From the NCBI RefSeq assembly GCF_000702945.1, contig NZ_JNLE01000005.1, positions 1,178,001 to 1,242,000 on the forward strand: a DNA stretch of 64,000 nt. The letters run 5' to 3'. This document shows positions 53,543 through 62,579 of the stretch, piece after piece. Source of the stretch: Clostridium sp. KNHs205. Its GTDB lineage: Bacteria; Bacillota; Clostridia; Lachnospirales; Lachnospiraceae. Both the position numbers and the translations under genes were made by a program. Numbering within the stretch: the first letter of the stretch is position 1; the number at the start of each line of letters is the position of its first letter. Under the pieces are notes generated by a model that saw only the letters and a list, made by a program, of their open reading frames with translations, was not told the DNA's origin and did not search any database.

Positions 53543-53644
53543 GTCCCCCTGTGAAAACCTAATCTTTTTTGATATTCATTATATCATACATAAAATTGAA
53601 TAAATTAACCATAAAACTTAATCCAAATCATTTTTAGACAAAAA

Positions 53645-53683
53645 CAAGATGCCCCAAAAGTTCTACCCTTTCAGGACACCTTG
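53645..53683 (-). terminator. Terminator of the sugar-acid operon
   Basis: On the minus strand CAAGGTGTCC pairs with GGGCATCTTG and TTTTTGTCT follows. It lies about 50 bp after the glycerate kinase stop. Confidence 0.7.
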
Positions 53684-53733
53684 CTCTATCTATATCTATT
53701 TGAACTAAATGTAATTTAATCTGAGGTATTAAT

Positions 53734-54876
53734 TTACATCCCATGAGTACTTTTATAATAACGAAGCAGATTATCCATCGTACCTTCCAAATTGGTGTTG
53801 CTGAGATGACGTGCCTTATCAAAAGGCATAGGCTGACGGTTAATACTGAAGACCGCGCTGACACCCATATCATATGCTGCTTCCACGCCATCGCCAATGG
53901 CTCCCACAACAGCAATAACAGGAATACTGTATTTTTTTGTCCGCTGAGCTATACCGATAACTGCTTTTCCCCTTAAGCTCTGAACATCCAGCTTTCCTTC
54001 TCCGGTAAAGACCATATCTGCATCCTGAACCAGCTCATCAAATCCTACCAGCTCTAATAAAGTCTGGATACCGGATCTAAGCGTTGCCTCCGTAAAGACA
54101 GCCAATCCGGCACCAAGGCCACCGGCTGCTCCTCCGCCTGAAAGCTCTGAGACATCTCTTCCGGTTGAAGTTTCCATAGCTTTTGCCAGCGCCTTAAGCT
54201 GTGTATCCAATAACTGAACCGTGTCAGGATCTGCGCCTTTCTGAGGCCCAAAGACATAAGCCGCCCCTGAGGGACCAAACATCGGATTGTCAATATCACA
54301 CATTCCGATAATTTCAATCCCTTCCGTCAATTTCCGGATTTCAGATATATCCATACGTTCAATCTGTTCCATTTCACAGGCTGCCGGAAAGAATTCCTTT
54401 CCTGCTTTGTTATAGAATCTTCCGCCTAAAGCTTTCGCCATACCGATTCCACCGTCATTGGTGCAGCTGCCGCCCAAACCGATTATCAGCTTCCTGCATT
54501 TCATGGAGCAGATTGCATGTTTCATGATTGTTCCCAGACCATAGGTCGTCGCATGGCAAGGATCCAGCCGGTTCAGTCTTTCTGCCATAGGTAGCCCTGC
54601 GGCGGCGGCTACTTCTATTACCGCACAGTCTCCCATTCTGGCATAGGTTACCGGTATCTTATCTCCATAGGGTCCTTCCGCTTCTATCTGTATTGCTTCC
54701 GCCCGCAATGTCTTTAGGAAGCAGTCCACCGTTCCTTCGCCACCGTCCGCAATGGGTATCTCAATTACTTCACAATCCGGATAGTGTTTGTGAATGCTGT
54801 TTCTCATAATCTCACATATTTCCATGGAACTTAATGTACCCTTAAAAGAATCCGGGATAACAATACATTTCTTCAT
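53734..54876 (-). CDS. garK: Glycerate 2-kinase, GarK/GlxK type
   Basis: 380 residues from ATG 54876, which follows GGGAG (an upstream in-frame ATG at 54906 lacks a site). Family features are KKCIVIPDSFKGTLSSMEIC at the start, IADGGEGTVDCF, LGLGTIMKHAI and GGSCTNDGGIGMAKALGG, then ELSGGGAAGGLGAGL and FTGEGKLDVQSLRGKAVIG. It phosphorylates glycerate, usually at the 2-position, feeding glycolysis. Last gene of the operon. Confidence 0.9.
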   Translation of the reverse strand: MKKCIVIPDSFKGTLSSMEICEIMRNSIHKHYPDCEVIEIPIADGGEGTVDCFLKTLRAEAIQIEAEGPYGDKIPVTYARMGDCAVIEVAAAAGLPMAERLNRLDPCHATTYGLGTIMKHAICSMKCRKLIIGLGGSCTNDGGIGMAKALGGRFYNKAGKEFFPAACEMEQIERMDISEIRKLTEGIEIIGMCDIDNPMFGPSGAAYVFGPQKGADPDTVQLLDTQLKALAKAMETSTGRDVSELSGGGAAGGLGAGLAVFTEATLRSGIQTLLELVGFDELVQDADMVFTGEGKLDVQSLRGKAVIGIAQRTKKYSIPVIAVVGAIGDGVEAAYDMGVSAVFSINRQPMPFDKARHLSNTNLEGTMDNLLRYYKSTHGM

Positions 54877-54976
54877 ACTAACTCCCATCTGTGGGCCCAG
54901 GCACACTTACAAATCAGGAGGATGAAAAACTCTTTATATTATCAACTACTCCTATCTGTACTGCGTGTCCTTCTTA

Positions 54977-55864
54977 TTAAAGTAAGCCCATATCACATAA
55001 TACTTTTTGTAACTTTGCTTTTTCCTCCGGCAGTAACTCTGCTATAGGGTCAAGGCATTTACCCACCGGGAAACCAAGCATATTCAGGCCTTCTTTGATT
55101 GCCTGGGGAAAGGTTCCCATATTGCAGGCAATCCTTAAAGGTGCCAGCTTGAACTGCGCCTCCAGGGCTCCCTGTAAATCACCCGCCATGTATTTATTGT
55201 AAATATCTACGGCAATACCGGGTGCCACATTGGCGCAGGAGGCGATGGCTCCTGTTGCTCCGTAACTCAAACCGGCATATATCAAGGTATCCCTTCCTAA
55301 CAATACGCTGAAATTAGCATTCCCTCTGGTAAGTCTGATATATTCCTCAGTATTGGTAAAATCACCGGTGCTGTCCTTTACTCCCACAATATTCGGAATT
55401 TCAGAAAGTCTTGCAATTGTTTCAGGGGTTACGGTAACATTGGTTTTCGGTTTGTTATTATATATGATGACAGGCAATGAGGTATTTGCTGCAACTGTTT
55501 TATAAAATTCATATATTTCTGCCTGGGTCTGTGAAATAAACATAGGGGTCAGCACTGATAGTGCATCTGCACCGCTTTCTTCCGCAATATGTGCCAGTTC
55601 AATGGTGCCTCTGGTGGTGATATGATTTGCTCCTGCATAAAGCGGAACCCTGCCTGCTGTCTGCTCTTTTACAATAGACAGAACTCTTTTGCTTTCTGAA
55701 AGATCCAAGGCATAAAACTCTCCGGTGGTGCCTAATGGAAATAAGCCATGAACGCCTTGTCCAATCAAATGGTCTACCAATTGTCTTAAAACAGGCTCAT
55801 TGATTTCACCCGCTTCTGTAAAGGGTGTAATAATAGGTGGTATAATACCCTGTGGTTTAAACAT
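54977..55864 (-). CDS. DapA-family aldolase/dehydratase
   Basis: 295 residues of the class I aldolase family that includes dihydrodipicolinate synthase. Visible are GTTGEFY (45-51), Tyr135 in IIYNNKPKTN and the Schiff-base Lys163 in GVKDSTGDF. These residues act on pyruvate-type substrates. The neighbours (GarR, GarK, UxaA-type dehydratase) suggest cleavage of a 2-keto-3-deoxy sugar acid rather than lysine synthesis. ATG follows AGAAGGA. The exact substrate is inferred from context. Confidence 0.88.
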   Translation of the reverse strand: MFKPQGIIPPIITPFTEAGEINEPVLRQLVDHLIGQGVHGLFPLGTTGEFYALDLSESKRVLSIVKEQTAGRVPLYAGANHITTRGTIELAHIAEESGADALSVLTPMFISQTQAEIYEFYKTVAANTSLPVIIYNNKPKTNVTVTPETIARLSEIPNIVGVKDSTGDFTNTEEYIRLTRGNANFSVLLGRDTLIYAGLSYGATGAIASCANVAPGIAVDIYNKYMAGDLQGALEAQFKLAPLRIACNMGTFPQAIKEGLNMLGFPVGKCLDPIAELLPEEKAKLQKVLCDMGLL

Positions 55865-55885
55865 TGTATTCCTTCTTCCTGCCTG

Positions 55886-56770
55886 CTAGCTCTCGATAGT
55901 TACATTTGCAATTTTCTCATAGTATTTAGCAATGCTGCTATGGTCTTCCTTCTCATGCCCGTCTGCTTTTAAAGCCTGCATCATTTCCATTACCTGCGCC
56001 GTTAAAGGAGTGGGTGCACTGATTGCATGCGCTGCATTTAAAGCATTGTTTAGATCCTTTATATGAAGCTCAATTCGAAAACCAGGGTTAAAGTTACGAT
56101 TTAATACCATTGGTGCTTTGGCATCCAATACCGTAGAACCTGCAAGTCCGCCGCGAATTGCCTGGTATACCAGTTCAGGATCAGCTCCGGCTTTCTTAGC
56201 CAGGGTAAGTGCTTCAGACATCGCTGCGATATTAAGTGCTACAATCATCTGGTTTGACAGTTTTGCAATATTACCGGAGCCAAGACTTCCCACATATACT
56301 ACGGAACCAGCCATACTCATTAATAATTCATAATATTTATCAAAGCTTTCCTTCTTACCGCCAACCATAACAGAAAGAGTTCCGTCAACAGCTTTCGGTT
56401 CTCCTCCGCTTACTGGTGCATCAATAAGCTCTACACCTTTTTCCTCCATTGCTGCACCAATAGCTTTGGATTCCATGGGATCAATGGAACTCATATCAAT
56501 TACTACTGTTCCAGCCTTTGCTGTCTCAAGAACTCCGCCTTTACCAAGGATAACACTTCTTACATGAGGAGAGTTGGGAAGCATGGTTATGATCAGCTCA
56601 CACTCTGCTGCTATTGCTGCTCCGTTTTCAACTGCTTTTGCTCCCAGTTCTTTTAATTCATTTACGGAAGCTTCATTTATATCAGATACAACCAACTCAT
56701 GGCCTGCTTTGATCAGGTTCTTGCTCATTGGTTTTCCCATTATGCCAAGTCCTATAAATCCTAATTTCAT
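55886..56770 (-). CDS. garR: 2-hydroxy-3-oxopropionate (tartronate semialdehyde) reductase
   Basis: 294 residues from ATG 56770 after GGAGG (the frame opening at 56782 overlaps that site). The NAD-binding Rossmann motif GFIGLGIMGKPMSKNL is at 4-19, the substrate loop SGGEPKAVDGTLSVMVGG at 121-138 and the catalytic Lys170 in GNIAKLSNQ. It reduces tartronate semialdehyde to glycerate, the substrate of the kinase two genes downstream. Confidence 0.9.
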   Translation of the reverse strand: MKLGFIGLGIMGKPMSKNLIKAGHELVVSDINEASVNELKELGAKAVENGAAIAAECELIITMLPNSPHVRSVILGKGGVLETAKAGTVVIDMSSIDPMESKAIGAAMEEKGVELIDAPVSGGEPKAVDGTLSVMVGGKKESFDKYYELLMSMAGSVVYVGSLGSGNIAKLSNQMIVALNIAAMSEALTLAKKAGADPELVYQAIRGGLAGSTVLDAKAPMVLNRNFNPGFRIELHIKDLNNALNAAHAISAPTPLTAQVMEMMQALKADGHEKEDHSSIAKYYEKIANVTIES

Positions 56771-56782
56771 ATTTTCCTCCAT

Positions 56783-57060
56783 TTCACCGCCCTCGGCGGC
56801 ATAAAATCTGATGAAAGAGCCTTAAAATTAGCACTGCTGTGCTCATTTTGAGGTTCTTTTCAGAGTGAAAGTGTTTTTTCTTTCACTCTTATACCCTTTG
56901 CCTATCACAGGCTATCCTGTGATGTCACTTACAGCCGGATGCAGAGATATGCATTCTGTTGTCTGGAAAATGAAAGAATCTAATGCGGCATCCTATCAGT
57001 CTGAATTTACTTTCAGTTTGAATTTTCTGTTCAGTTTTATTTCATTCTAACTGCCATGCC
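56783..57060 (-). repeat. Structured leader with intergenic repeats (types I and II)
   Basis: The 300-bp gap before garR holds several hairpins: CCGCC/GGCGG (56788-56800), AGAGTGAAAG/CTTTCACTCT (about 56861-56888) and ATCACAGG/CCTGTGAT (about 56906-56925). Its garR end matches the type II repeat at 9777-9840, and the part at 56970-57030 (TGAAAGAATCT, GGCATCCT, CTGAATTT) matches the repeats at 41975 and 59440. No coding frame is supported. Confidence 0.6.
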
Positions 57061-57096
57061 TTACTACAACACCACCTTAAGTTAATGCCGAGGACA

Positions 57097-58332
57097 CTAA
57101 CCGATAGAGCCAATCTGCCAGGGTGAGTATTCATTTCTGCCGACACAGTTTAATTCTGCTTTTGCTTTTTCACCGGAAGCGATTCTTAATAATCGTTCAA
57201 AAATCCGTCTGCCGGTTTCTTCTATACTTGCTTCCTCTTTTAAAATACCGCCGCAGCTCATATCTATATCAGAAAGCATGCTTTCATAAACCTCATCGGA
57301 TGCCGCCATCTTAACCACCGGTGATGGATAGGCTCCAAAGCAGGAGCCTGTTCCGGTAGTATAAGCAATCATTGTTGCACCTCCGGCAATCTGCCCGGTA
57401 ACTGCAACAGCATCATATCCCGGTGTATCCATAAATACCAGTCCTTTCTGTCTGACAGGCTGCGCATATTGATACACTTCCATAAGGGGAGTTGTCCCCG
57501 ATTTTTTTAGTCCTACGCCTTTATAGGCTTGTTCCTCAAGAAAGGAATGATCGATATTCCAGAACTCTCCCCGAAATTCTTCCCCGGAGGCCAGCAGTTC
57601 CTTTAGCTGCACTGCCCGCACCCACCAGTTCAGACGGTTCACCAGCTTTTGGCGTACCTCTTCATTGACAGCTCTTTTTAGCAATTCCTCCTGGACACCA
57701 TATAATTCCATGGTCTCACTTAATATAACCGTTGCACCGGCTCCTACTAACAGATCCGCTGCAACACCAAGTGCCGGATTCGCGGATATCCCGGAGAGTT
57801 TATTGGTACCGCCGCATTTTAGTCCAACTATCAGTTTATCAGCAGAGACGGTGGTTCTGCTTATTGCATTTGCCTTTTGCAGCATTCCATAAACGATATC
57901 TATCCCCTTTTCTACGCTTTTCCGGCTTCCGCCTTCTCTGCATACAACTAACTTCTTTAAAAAAGGGCCTTCGCTTAACTGTTCCGCTTCAAAAAATCCC
58001 TCTACGCTGTATTTATTATCATGAAGTGAAACCACCAGCATACCGCCGATATTAGGATTGTTTATATAACCAAGCATGGTTCTTCGCATTACCTCTAAAA
58101 TCTGTCCTTTGATATCCAACGCTCCGCCTAAGGTAGTGATAAAAGGAATCACTCCGTCTATATTTCTGAAACCGGCCAGACGGTCTGCTGTAAAATAATC
58201 CGCAATCTGTCTGGCAACGGTTGCCGATTCATTTTCCGTTGCTATTACACCGATATAATTCCTTGTACCAACCCGGTTATCACTTCTGACAATACCTTGA
58301 AATGTAGCTTTATTATTCTGAAATTCTTCCAT
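57097..58332 (-). CDS. UxaA/GarD-family dehydratase, large (C-terminal) part only
   Basis: 411 residues homologous to the C-terminal catalytic part of altronate dehydratase and galactarate dehydratase: VRSDNRVGTRNYIGVIATENES at the start, LKCGGTNKLSGISANPALG in the middle, and GRRIFERLLRIASGE near the end. The N-terminal SAF domain of the single-chain enzymes is absent, so a separate SAF subunit should exist elsewhere. It dehydrates a hexonate or aldarate to a 2-keto-3-deoxy acid. ATG at 58332 follows GGAGG. Confidence 0.88.
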   Translation of the reverse strand: MEEFQNNKATFQGIVRSDNRVGTRNYIGVIATENESATVARQIADYFTADRLAGFRNIDGVIPFITTLGGALDIKGQILEVMRRTMLGYINNPNIGGMLVVSLHDNKYSVEGFFEAEQLSEGPFLKKLVVCREGGSRKSVEKGIDIVYGMLQKANAISRTTVSADKLIVGLKCGGTNKLSGISANPALGVAADLLVGAGATVILSETMELYGVQEELLKRAVNEEVRQKLVNRLNWWVRAVQLKELLASGEEFRGEFWNIDHSFLEEQAYKGVGLKKSGTTPLMEVYQYAQPVRQKGLVFMDTPGYDAVAVTGQIAGGATMIAYTTGTGSCFGAYPSPVVKMAASDEVYESMLSDIDMSCGGILKEEASIEETGRRIFERLLRIASGEKAKAELNCVGRNEYSPWQIGSIG

Positions 58333-58441
58333 AACGGCACCTCCAAAGAATAACTAACAGAGACTATTCAGCGTGAATTTATCCGATGTACTGAATAGCT
58401 TTAACTAAATTAACTATACTGCATTCTGTTATTCCTGGCTA

Positions 58442-59449
58442 TTATTTTTTTCCAGTTTTTGCGTTGAGCTCTGCGGTAGCACCGTGGATCAAAGCCTTTA
58501 AATAACCTGTGGAATATGCAAAAGCGGATTCTTTTCCTCCGCAGCCTTCGGTAAAATCAGGAACATGATCACAATGCATTGCACCGTCATAACTGCATTC
58601 CACGAACTGCTTCATAACCTTATACATATCCATGTAACCGTCTTCCAGTAGGGTTTCCTCAAAATAAGGAAGTGTATTGCTCACATTTCTAAAATGTACG
58701 ATATGTACTTTCTTTCTCTCTACAAAGTACTTGATATCCTCTAACAAATTACCGAATCTGTCTCCGCCTTCCAGCCAGCAGCCAACACAGAATTTCATTC
58801 CCAGATAAGGGCTGTTACCAACCATATCAAAGGCTCTCTTATAATCCTCAGCAGACTGGATAAGATTGCAGACACCCTCTAAAGCGGGAACCGGAGGATC
58901 ATTGGGATGTAAGGCCAGGCGGATATCCGCTTCCTCACAAACAGGAAGTACTCGATCCATGAAGTATTTGAAATTATTCCACATCTCTTCTTTCTCATAT
59001 TCACGGTCGAAGAAGTTTGGACGTTTGTTCAGCTCCTCCATATCTACGATTCTTCCAACTGCACCTCTGGTATGCTCACCTACCGCAAAACGTGTGGTGG
59101 ATACACGTCCCTGATCCCAGGTGATATATCCCACTCTGATACCGGCTTTACCTAAAACACGGTTAAAATCATTGTATTTTGCAATCCATTCATCCCTCTC
59201 CGGAAGGCCTAAGTGGATGGAGGGATGCTTATACATATTTACATTACCTGCATCGTTAACCGTTAAATCAAATTTAGCACATCTTTCAAAGAAACGCATA
59301 ACAGAGTCATAATTACTGTCCTCATCCCTAAACATTACAAAGACATTTTTTAGCCCCATCTGTTTTGCAAAAAGCAGTTTCTCATCCGAATCACTTGAAA
59401 GAATCGGAATCTGTACCTTAATTTTACTCTCAATCATAATTGTACCCAT
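58442..59449 (-). CDS. uxuA: Mannonate dehydratase-family protein
   Basis: 335 residues, TIM barrel of the UxuA family (D-mannonate to 2-keto-3-deoxygluconate). Visible are HLGLPERDEWIAKYNDFNRV, the metal-binding LALHPNDPPVP, CVGCWLEGG and VHIVHFRNV, with MHCDHVPD at the end. It is slightly shorter than usual and diverged at the N-terminus, so its substrate may be another sugar acid. The start is uncertain: no strong ribosome binding site precedes ATG 59449 or the ATG at 59437. A leader repeat abuts the start. Confidence 0.78.
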   Translation of the reverse strand: MGTIMIESKIKVQIPILSSDSDEKLLFAKQMGLKNVFVMFRDEDSNYDSVMRFFERCAKFDLTVNDAGNVNMYKHPSIHLGLPERDEWIAKYNDFNRVLGKAGIRVGYITWDQGRVSTTRFAVGEHTRGAVGRIVDMEELNKRPNFFDREYEKEEMWNNFKYFMDRVLPVCEEADIRLALHPNDPPVPALEGVCNLIQSAEDYKRAFDMVGNSPYLGMKFCVGCWLEGGDRFGNLLEDIKYFVERKKVHIVHFRNVSNTLPYFEETLLEDGYMDMYKVMKQFVECSYDGAMHCDHVPDFTEGCGGKESAFAYSTGYLKALIHGATAELNAKTGKK

Positions 59450-59570
59450 TGCGTACCGCTTTCACATCTGCGGTACTGCCACACTTACTATTTATAACAG
59501 AGTGAAAGAATCTGCTGGTGGCATCCTTTCTTTTCTGAATTTTCTTTCACCCGGAAACCCATGACAATGC
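59440..59570 (-). repeat. Intergenic leader repeat before the uxuA-like gene
   Basis: On the minus strand the element ends with the hairpin TACCGC-N10-GCGGTA and then GCAATGGGTAC, reaching the start codon. Upstream it carries AGAAAGGATGCCA, GATTCTTTCACTCTG and GTGTGGCAGTACC. It is a clear member of the family seen at 22612-22760 and 41975-42090. Confidence 0.65.
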
Positions 59571-59614
59571 CTGTGGTACTTCTTTTTCAGACACGATCTG
59601 AGGCATCCCTACAA

Positions 59615-61645
59615 CTATTTCTTATCATACAGGAAACATGCTACTTCGTGTCCGTCCCCCACATCCTTAAGCTGCGGAACCTTTTCACGGCAGCAATCCA
59701 TTGCATGGCTGCAGCGGTCATTAAAGGGACAGCCCTTGGGTCTGTTTACGATACTTGGAACTTCTCCCTGGATAGGCACCCGCTTTCTCTGTGCCTCCAC
59801 TTCCGGATCGGCAACAGGTACCGCTGCCAGCAGGGCTTTGGTATAGGGATGTAAGGTATTGTTATAAAGTGCCTCACATTCCGCAATTTCTACCACACGT
59901 CCCAGATACATTACAAGGATTCTGTCACTGATATGCTTTACTACCGCAAGATCATGTGCAATGAACATGTAGCTGATACCTAACTTGGCCTGCAGCTCTT
60001 CCAGGAGGTTGATAATCTGCGCCTGTATGGATACATCCAGTGCCGATATTGGCTCATCGCAGATAATCAAGTCCGGTTCAGAAGAAAGAGCTCTTGCAAT
60101 ACCGATTCTCTGACGCTGCCCGCCTGAAAATTCATGTGGTACTCTGTCCTTTAAGGCTGGATCCAGTCCAACCAGCCGGAACAGTTCATCTACTCTGTCA
60201 TCATATTCTTTCTGTGATTTGTACTTTTTGCTTATCTTTAAGGCTTCTCCAACAATGGAACCGGCTGACTGTCTGGGATCAAGAGAGGAATATGGATCCT
60301 GGAAAATCATAGCTATCTTAGACCTGAAGGGTCTCATTTCCTTATCCTTAAACCCTGCAATGTCGGTACCATCAAAGACGATACTGCCTTCGTCAGGTTT
60401 ATATACTCTCATGATACACCGTGCCATGGTAGTCTTACCGCAGCCGGATTCTCCTACTATTCCAAGGGTTTCACCTTTTTTCACCTTAAAGGAGATCTCT
60501 TCAATGGCTTTTACTTCACCAATCTTTTTACGCATCATCCCTTTAAAAATCGGAAAGGATTTTCTTATATTCTTGGTTTCAAGGCAAATCTCATCTTTTA
60601 ACTTTCTAACCGGTGCGGCTTTCTGAGGTTTGTTTCTTACTTCTTCCTCTTTTGCCTCCATCTCTTCCCGGGTCAGGCAGCAGGCTGCGAAATGGTCTTT
60701 TCCCACTTCTTTAAGCTCTGGCTTAAGACCATTGAGACACTTGTCCATATGATACTCACAACGATCATAAAACGGACAGTAATCCGGTCTGGTGGCAGGA
60801 TTCGGCGGAAGCCCGTCAATGGGAATCAGTACACGGTCTTTCGGATCATCCAGCCTTGGAATAGCCCTTAACAAACTTTTGGTATAAGGGTGCTCCGGCT
60901 GTTTAAAGATTTCTGCTGTTTCGGCTGTTTCCATTACACTTCCGGAATACATAACATAAATTCTCTCTGAGAATCTTGCCACGATTCCGAGGTTATGGGT
61001 AACTATGATAACGGCTGTATTGGTTTCCTTGGCAATGTCCCTTATCATTTCAAGCAGCTGTGCCTGGGTGGTAACATCAAGAGCAGTTGTAGCCTCATCG
61101 GCTATCAGGATATCAGGCTTTGAGGACATTGCCATGGCTATCATGATTCTCTGTCTCATACCGCCGGAGAACTGCTGGGGATAATAATCAAATCGCTGTT
61201 CTGCATCTGGTATCTTAACCAGCTTTAACATCTCGATGGTTCTGGCTTTCGCCTCTTCTTTACTGAGCTTTAAATGCTGAATGATATTCTCCTGTATCTG
61301 AAATCCGATTGTTAATACAGGATTTAAGGAGGTCATAGGCTCCTGAAAAATCATGCTGATACGACCGCCTCTTACGTCTCTCATCTGAGCACTGTTGGCA
61401 TCATATGTAAGCAGATTGGCATCTATTCCTTCTAAGAGTACTTCTCCGCTTTCTACCTTTCCCGGTGCACCTATTAACTGCAGGGCACTGAGCATCGTTA
61501 CTGATTTACCGCTGCCTGACTCTCCAACGATTCCTATGATCTCTCCTCTGTCCAGATACAGAGAGACACCATCAACTGCACGTACTCTGGAACCATTTGT
61601 CATAAAGCAGGTCTGTATTTTATTTATCTCTAAAAGATGACTCAT
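59615..61645 (-). CDS. Fused double ATPase of an oligopeptide-type ABC transporter
   Basis: 676 residues joining DppD- and DppF-like halves. N-terminal half: Walker A GIVGESGSGKS (about 35-45), signature FSGGMRQRI, Walker B ILIADEATTALD. C-terminal half: Walker A GESGCGKTT, signature FSGGQRQRI, Walker B LIICDEPISALD. Each half has a Cys-rich oligopeptide-transporter tail (CPFYDRCEYHMDKC and CPFNDRCSHAMDCC). It energises the permeases at 61664 and 62580. ATG follows GGGAGG. Confidence 0.93.
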   Translation of the reverse strand: MSHLLEINKIQTCFMTNGSRVRAVDGVSLYLDRGEIIGIVGESGSGKSVTMLSALQLIGAPGKVESGEVLLEGIDANLLTYDANSAQMRDVRGGRISMIFQEPMTSLNPVLTIGFQIQENIIQHLKLSKEEAKARTIEMLKLVKIPDAEQRFDYYPQQFSGGMRQRIMIAMAMSSKPDILIADEATTALDVTTQAQLLEMIRDIAKETNTAVIIVTHNLGIVARFSERIYVMYSGSVMETAETAEIFKQPEHPYTKSLLRAIPRLDDPKDRVLIPIDGLPPNPATRPDYCPFYDRCEYHMDKCLNGLKPELKEVGKDHFAACCLTREEMEAKEEEVRNKPQKAAPVRKLKDEICLETKNIRKSFPIFKGMMRKKIGEVKAIEEISFKVKKGETLGIVGESGCGKTTMARCIMRVYKPDEGSIVFDGTDIAGFKDKEMRPFRSKIAMIFQDPYSSLDPRQSAGSIVGEALKISKKYKSQKEYDDRVDELFRLVGLDPALKDRVPHEFSGGQRQRIGIARALSSEPDLIICDEPISALDVSIQAQIINLLEELQAKLGISYMFIAHDLAVVKHISDRILVMYLGRVVEIAECEALYNNTLHPYTKALLAAVPVADPEVEAQRKRVPIQGEVPSIVNRPKGCPFNDRCSHAMDCCREKVPQLKDVGDGHEVACFLYDKK

Positions 61646-61663
61646 ATACTTTTGTTCCTCCCG

Positions 61664-62563
61664 TTAGATTTCACCTCTGAGTCTTGGATCCAATGCATCT
61701 CGTACACCATCACCAAGAGTATTCAGGAATATAACCAGCAATGCGATACAGACACCCGGTGCGATGGAAAAAGTCGGATTCTGCAGCAGATAATTTCTTC
61801 CGTCACTAACGATACTTCCCCAGGAAGCTGTGGGCTGGCTGATACCAAGTCCCAAGAAACTTAAACCTGCTTCTGCAAGAATGGTCTGCCCTACCTGCTG
61901 TGTCATTGTTACAATAATAGGTGATATACTGTTTGGCAGTATGTGCTTGAACATCAAACGGAAACTTCTGTTACCCTGCAGCTTGCCTGCCATGATGTAA
62001 TCTGTTTCTTTAATAGAAAGTACCTGGCCTCTCATCATACGGATGTAGATCGCCATATTGGATATACCAAGTACTATGGCAAGGTTTAAGATTCCTCCGC
62101 CAAATACCGCACACAGAGCCATTGCAAAGATAATCTGAGGAATGGAACGGATGGCTTCACTGACACGGTTAATAATGTCATCAATGGCTCCTCCGAAGAA
62201 ACCTGCAACCATACCAAAGAAGGTTCCGATGGCACAGGCGATTACTACCGCCAGCACACCTACTAACAGTGACACCTGTGACCCGTACAGGATACGGCTT
62301 AAGATATCTCGTCCCGAATTATCCGTTCCCAATAAGTATTTCATACTGGGATTCTGCAAGCTGTCCATTAAGTTGGTCTTATTGGGGTCATGAGGCGCCA
62401 AGACCGGGGCTAAGACAGCAACTAATATAAAAAGGATAACTCCTATAAAACTGATTAAAACAATCTTCCTGTTAAACAGGGTTCTGATAAATTTCTTTCT
62501 GTTTTCTTTCTTACGCATTTTCACTAACTCTTTATGAGCTACTAAATCCTTTTGTGCTTCCAC
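61664..62563 (-). CDS. dppC: Oligopeptide-type ABC permease, DppC
   Basis: About 299 residues; GTG at 62563 is preferred because GAGAGG lies 8 bp before it and inside the longer frame (62572). A basic N-terminus is followed by TM1 (about 35-55) and the typical loop HDPNKTNLMDSL with GTDNSGRDILSRI, which marks DppC/OppC permeases, then about five further TM helices. It forms a channel with the DppB protein. Confidence 0.92.
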   Translation of the reverse strand: MEAQKDLVAHKELVKMRKKENRKKFIRTLFNRKIVLISFIGVILFILVAVLAPVLAPHDPNKTNLMDSLQNPSMKYLLGTDNSGRDILSRILYGSQVSLLVGVLAVVIACAIGTFFGMVAGFFGGAIDDIINRVSEAIRSIPQIIFAMALCAVFGGGILNLAIVLGISNMAIYIRMMRGQVLSIKETDYIMAGKLQGNRSFRLMFKHILPNSISPIIVTMTQQVGQTILAEAGLSFLGLGISQPTASWGSIVSDGRNYLLQNPTFSIAPGVCIALLVIFLNTLGDGVRDALDPRLRGEI

Positions 62564-62579
62564 TGACTTCACCTCTCTT

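Noticed and set aside
53304..53561. AAAACCTA copies as target-site duplication of the 214-bp palindrome
   Set aside because: They are 17 and 11 bp away from the palindrome ends rather than abutting them, so chance is as likely.
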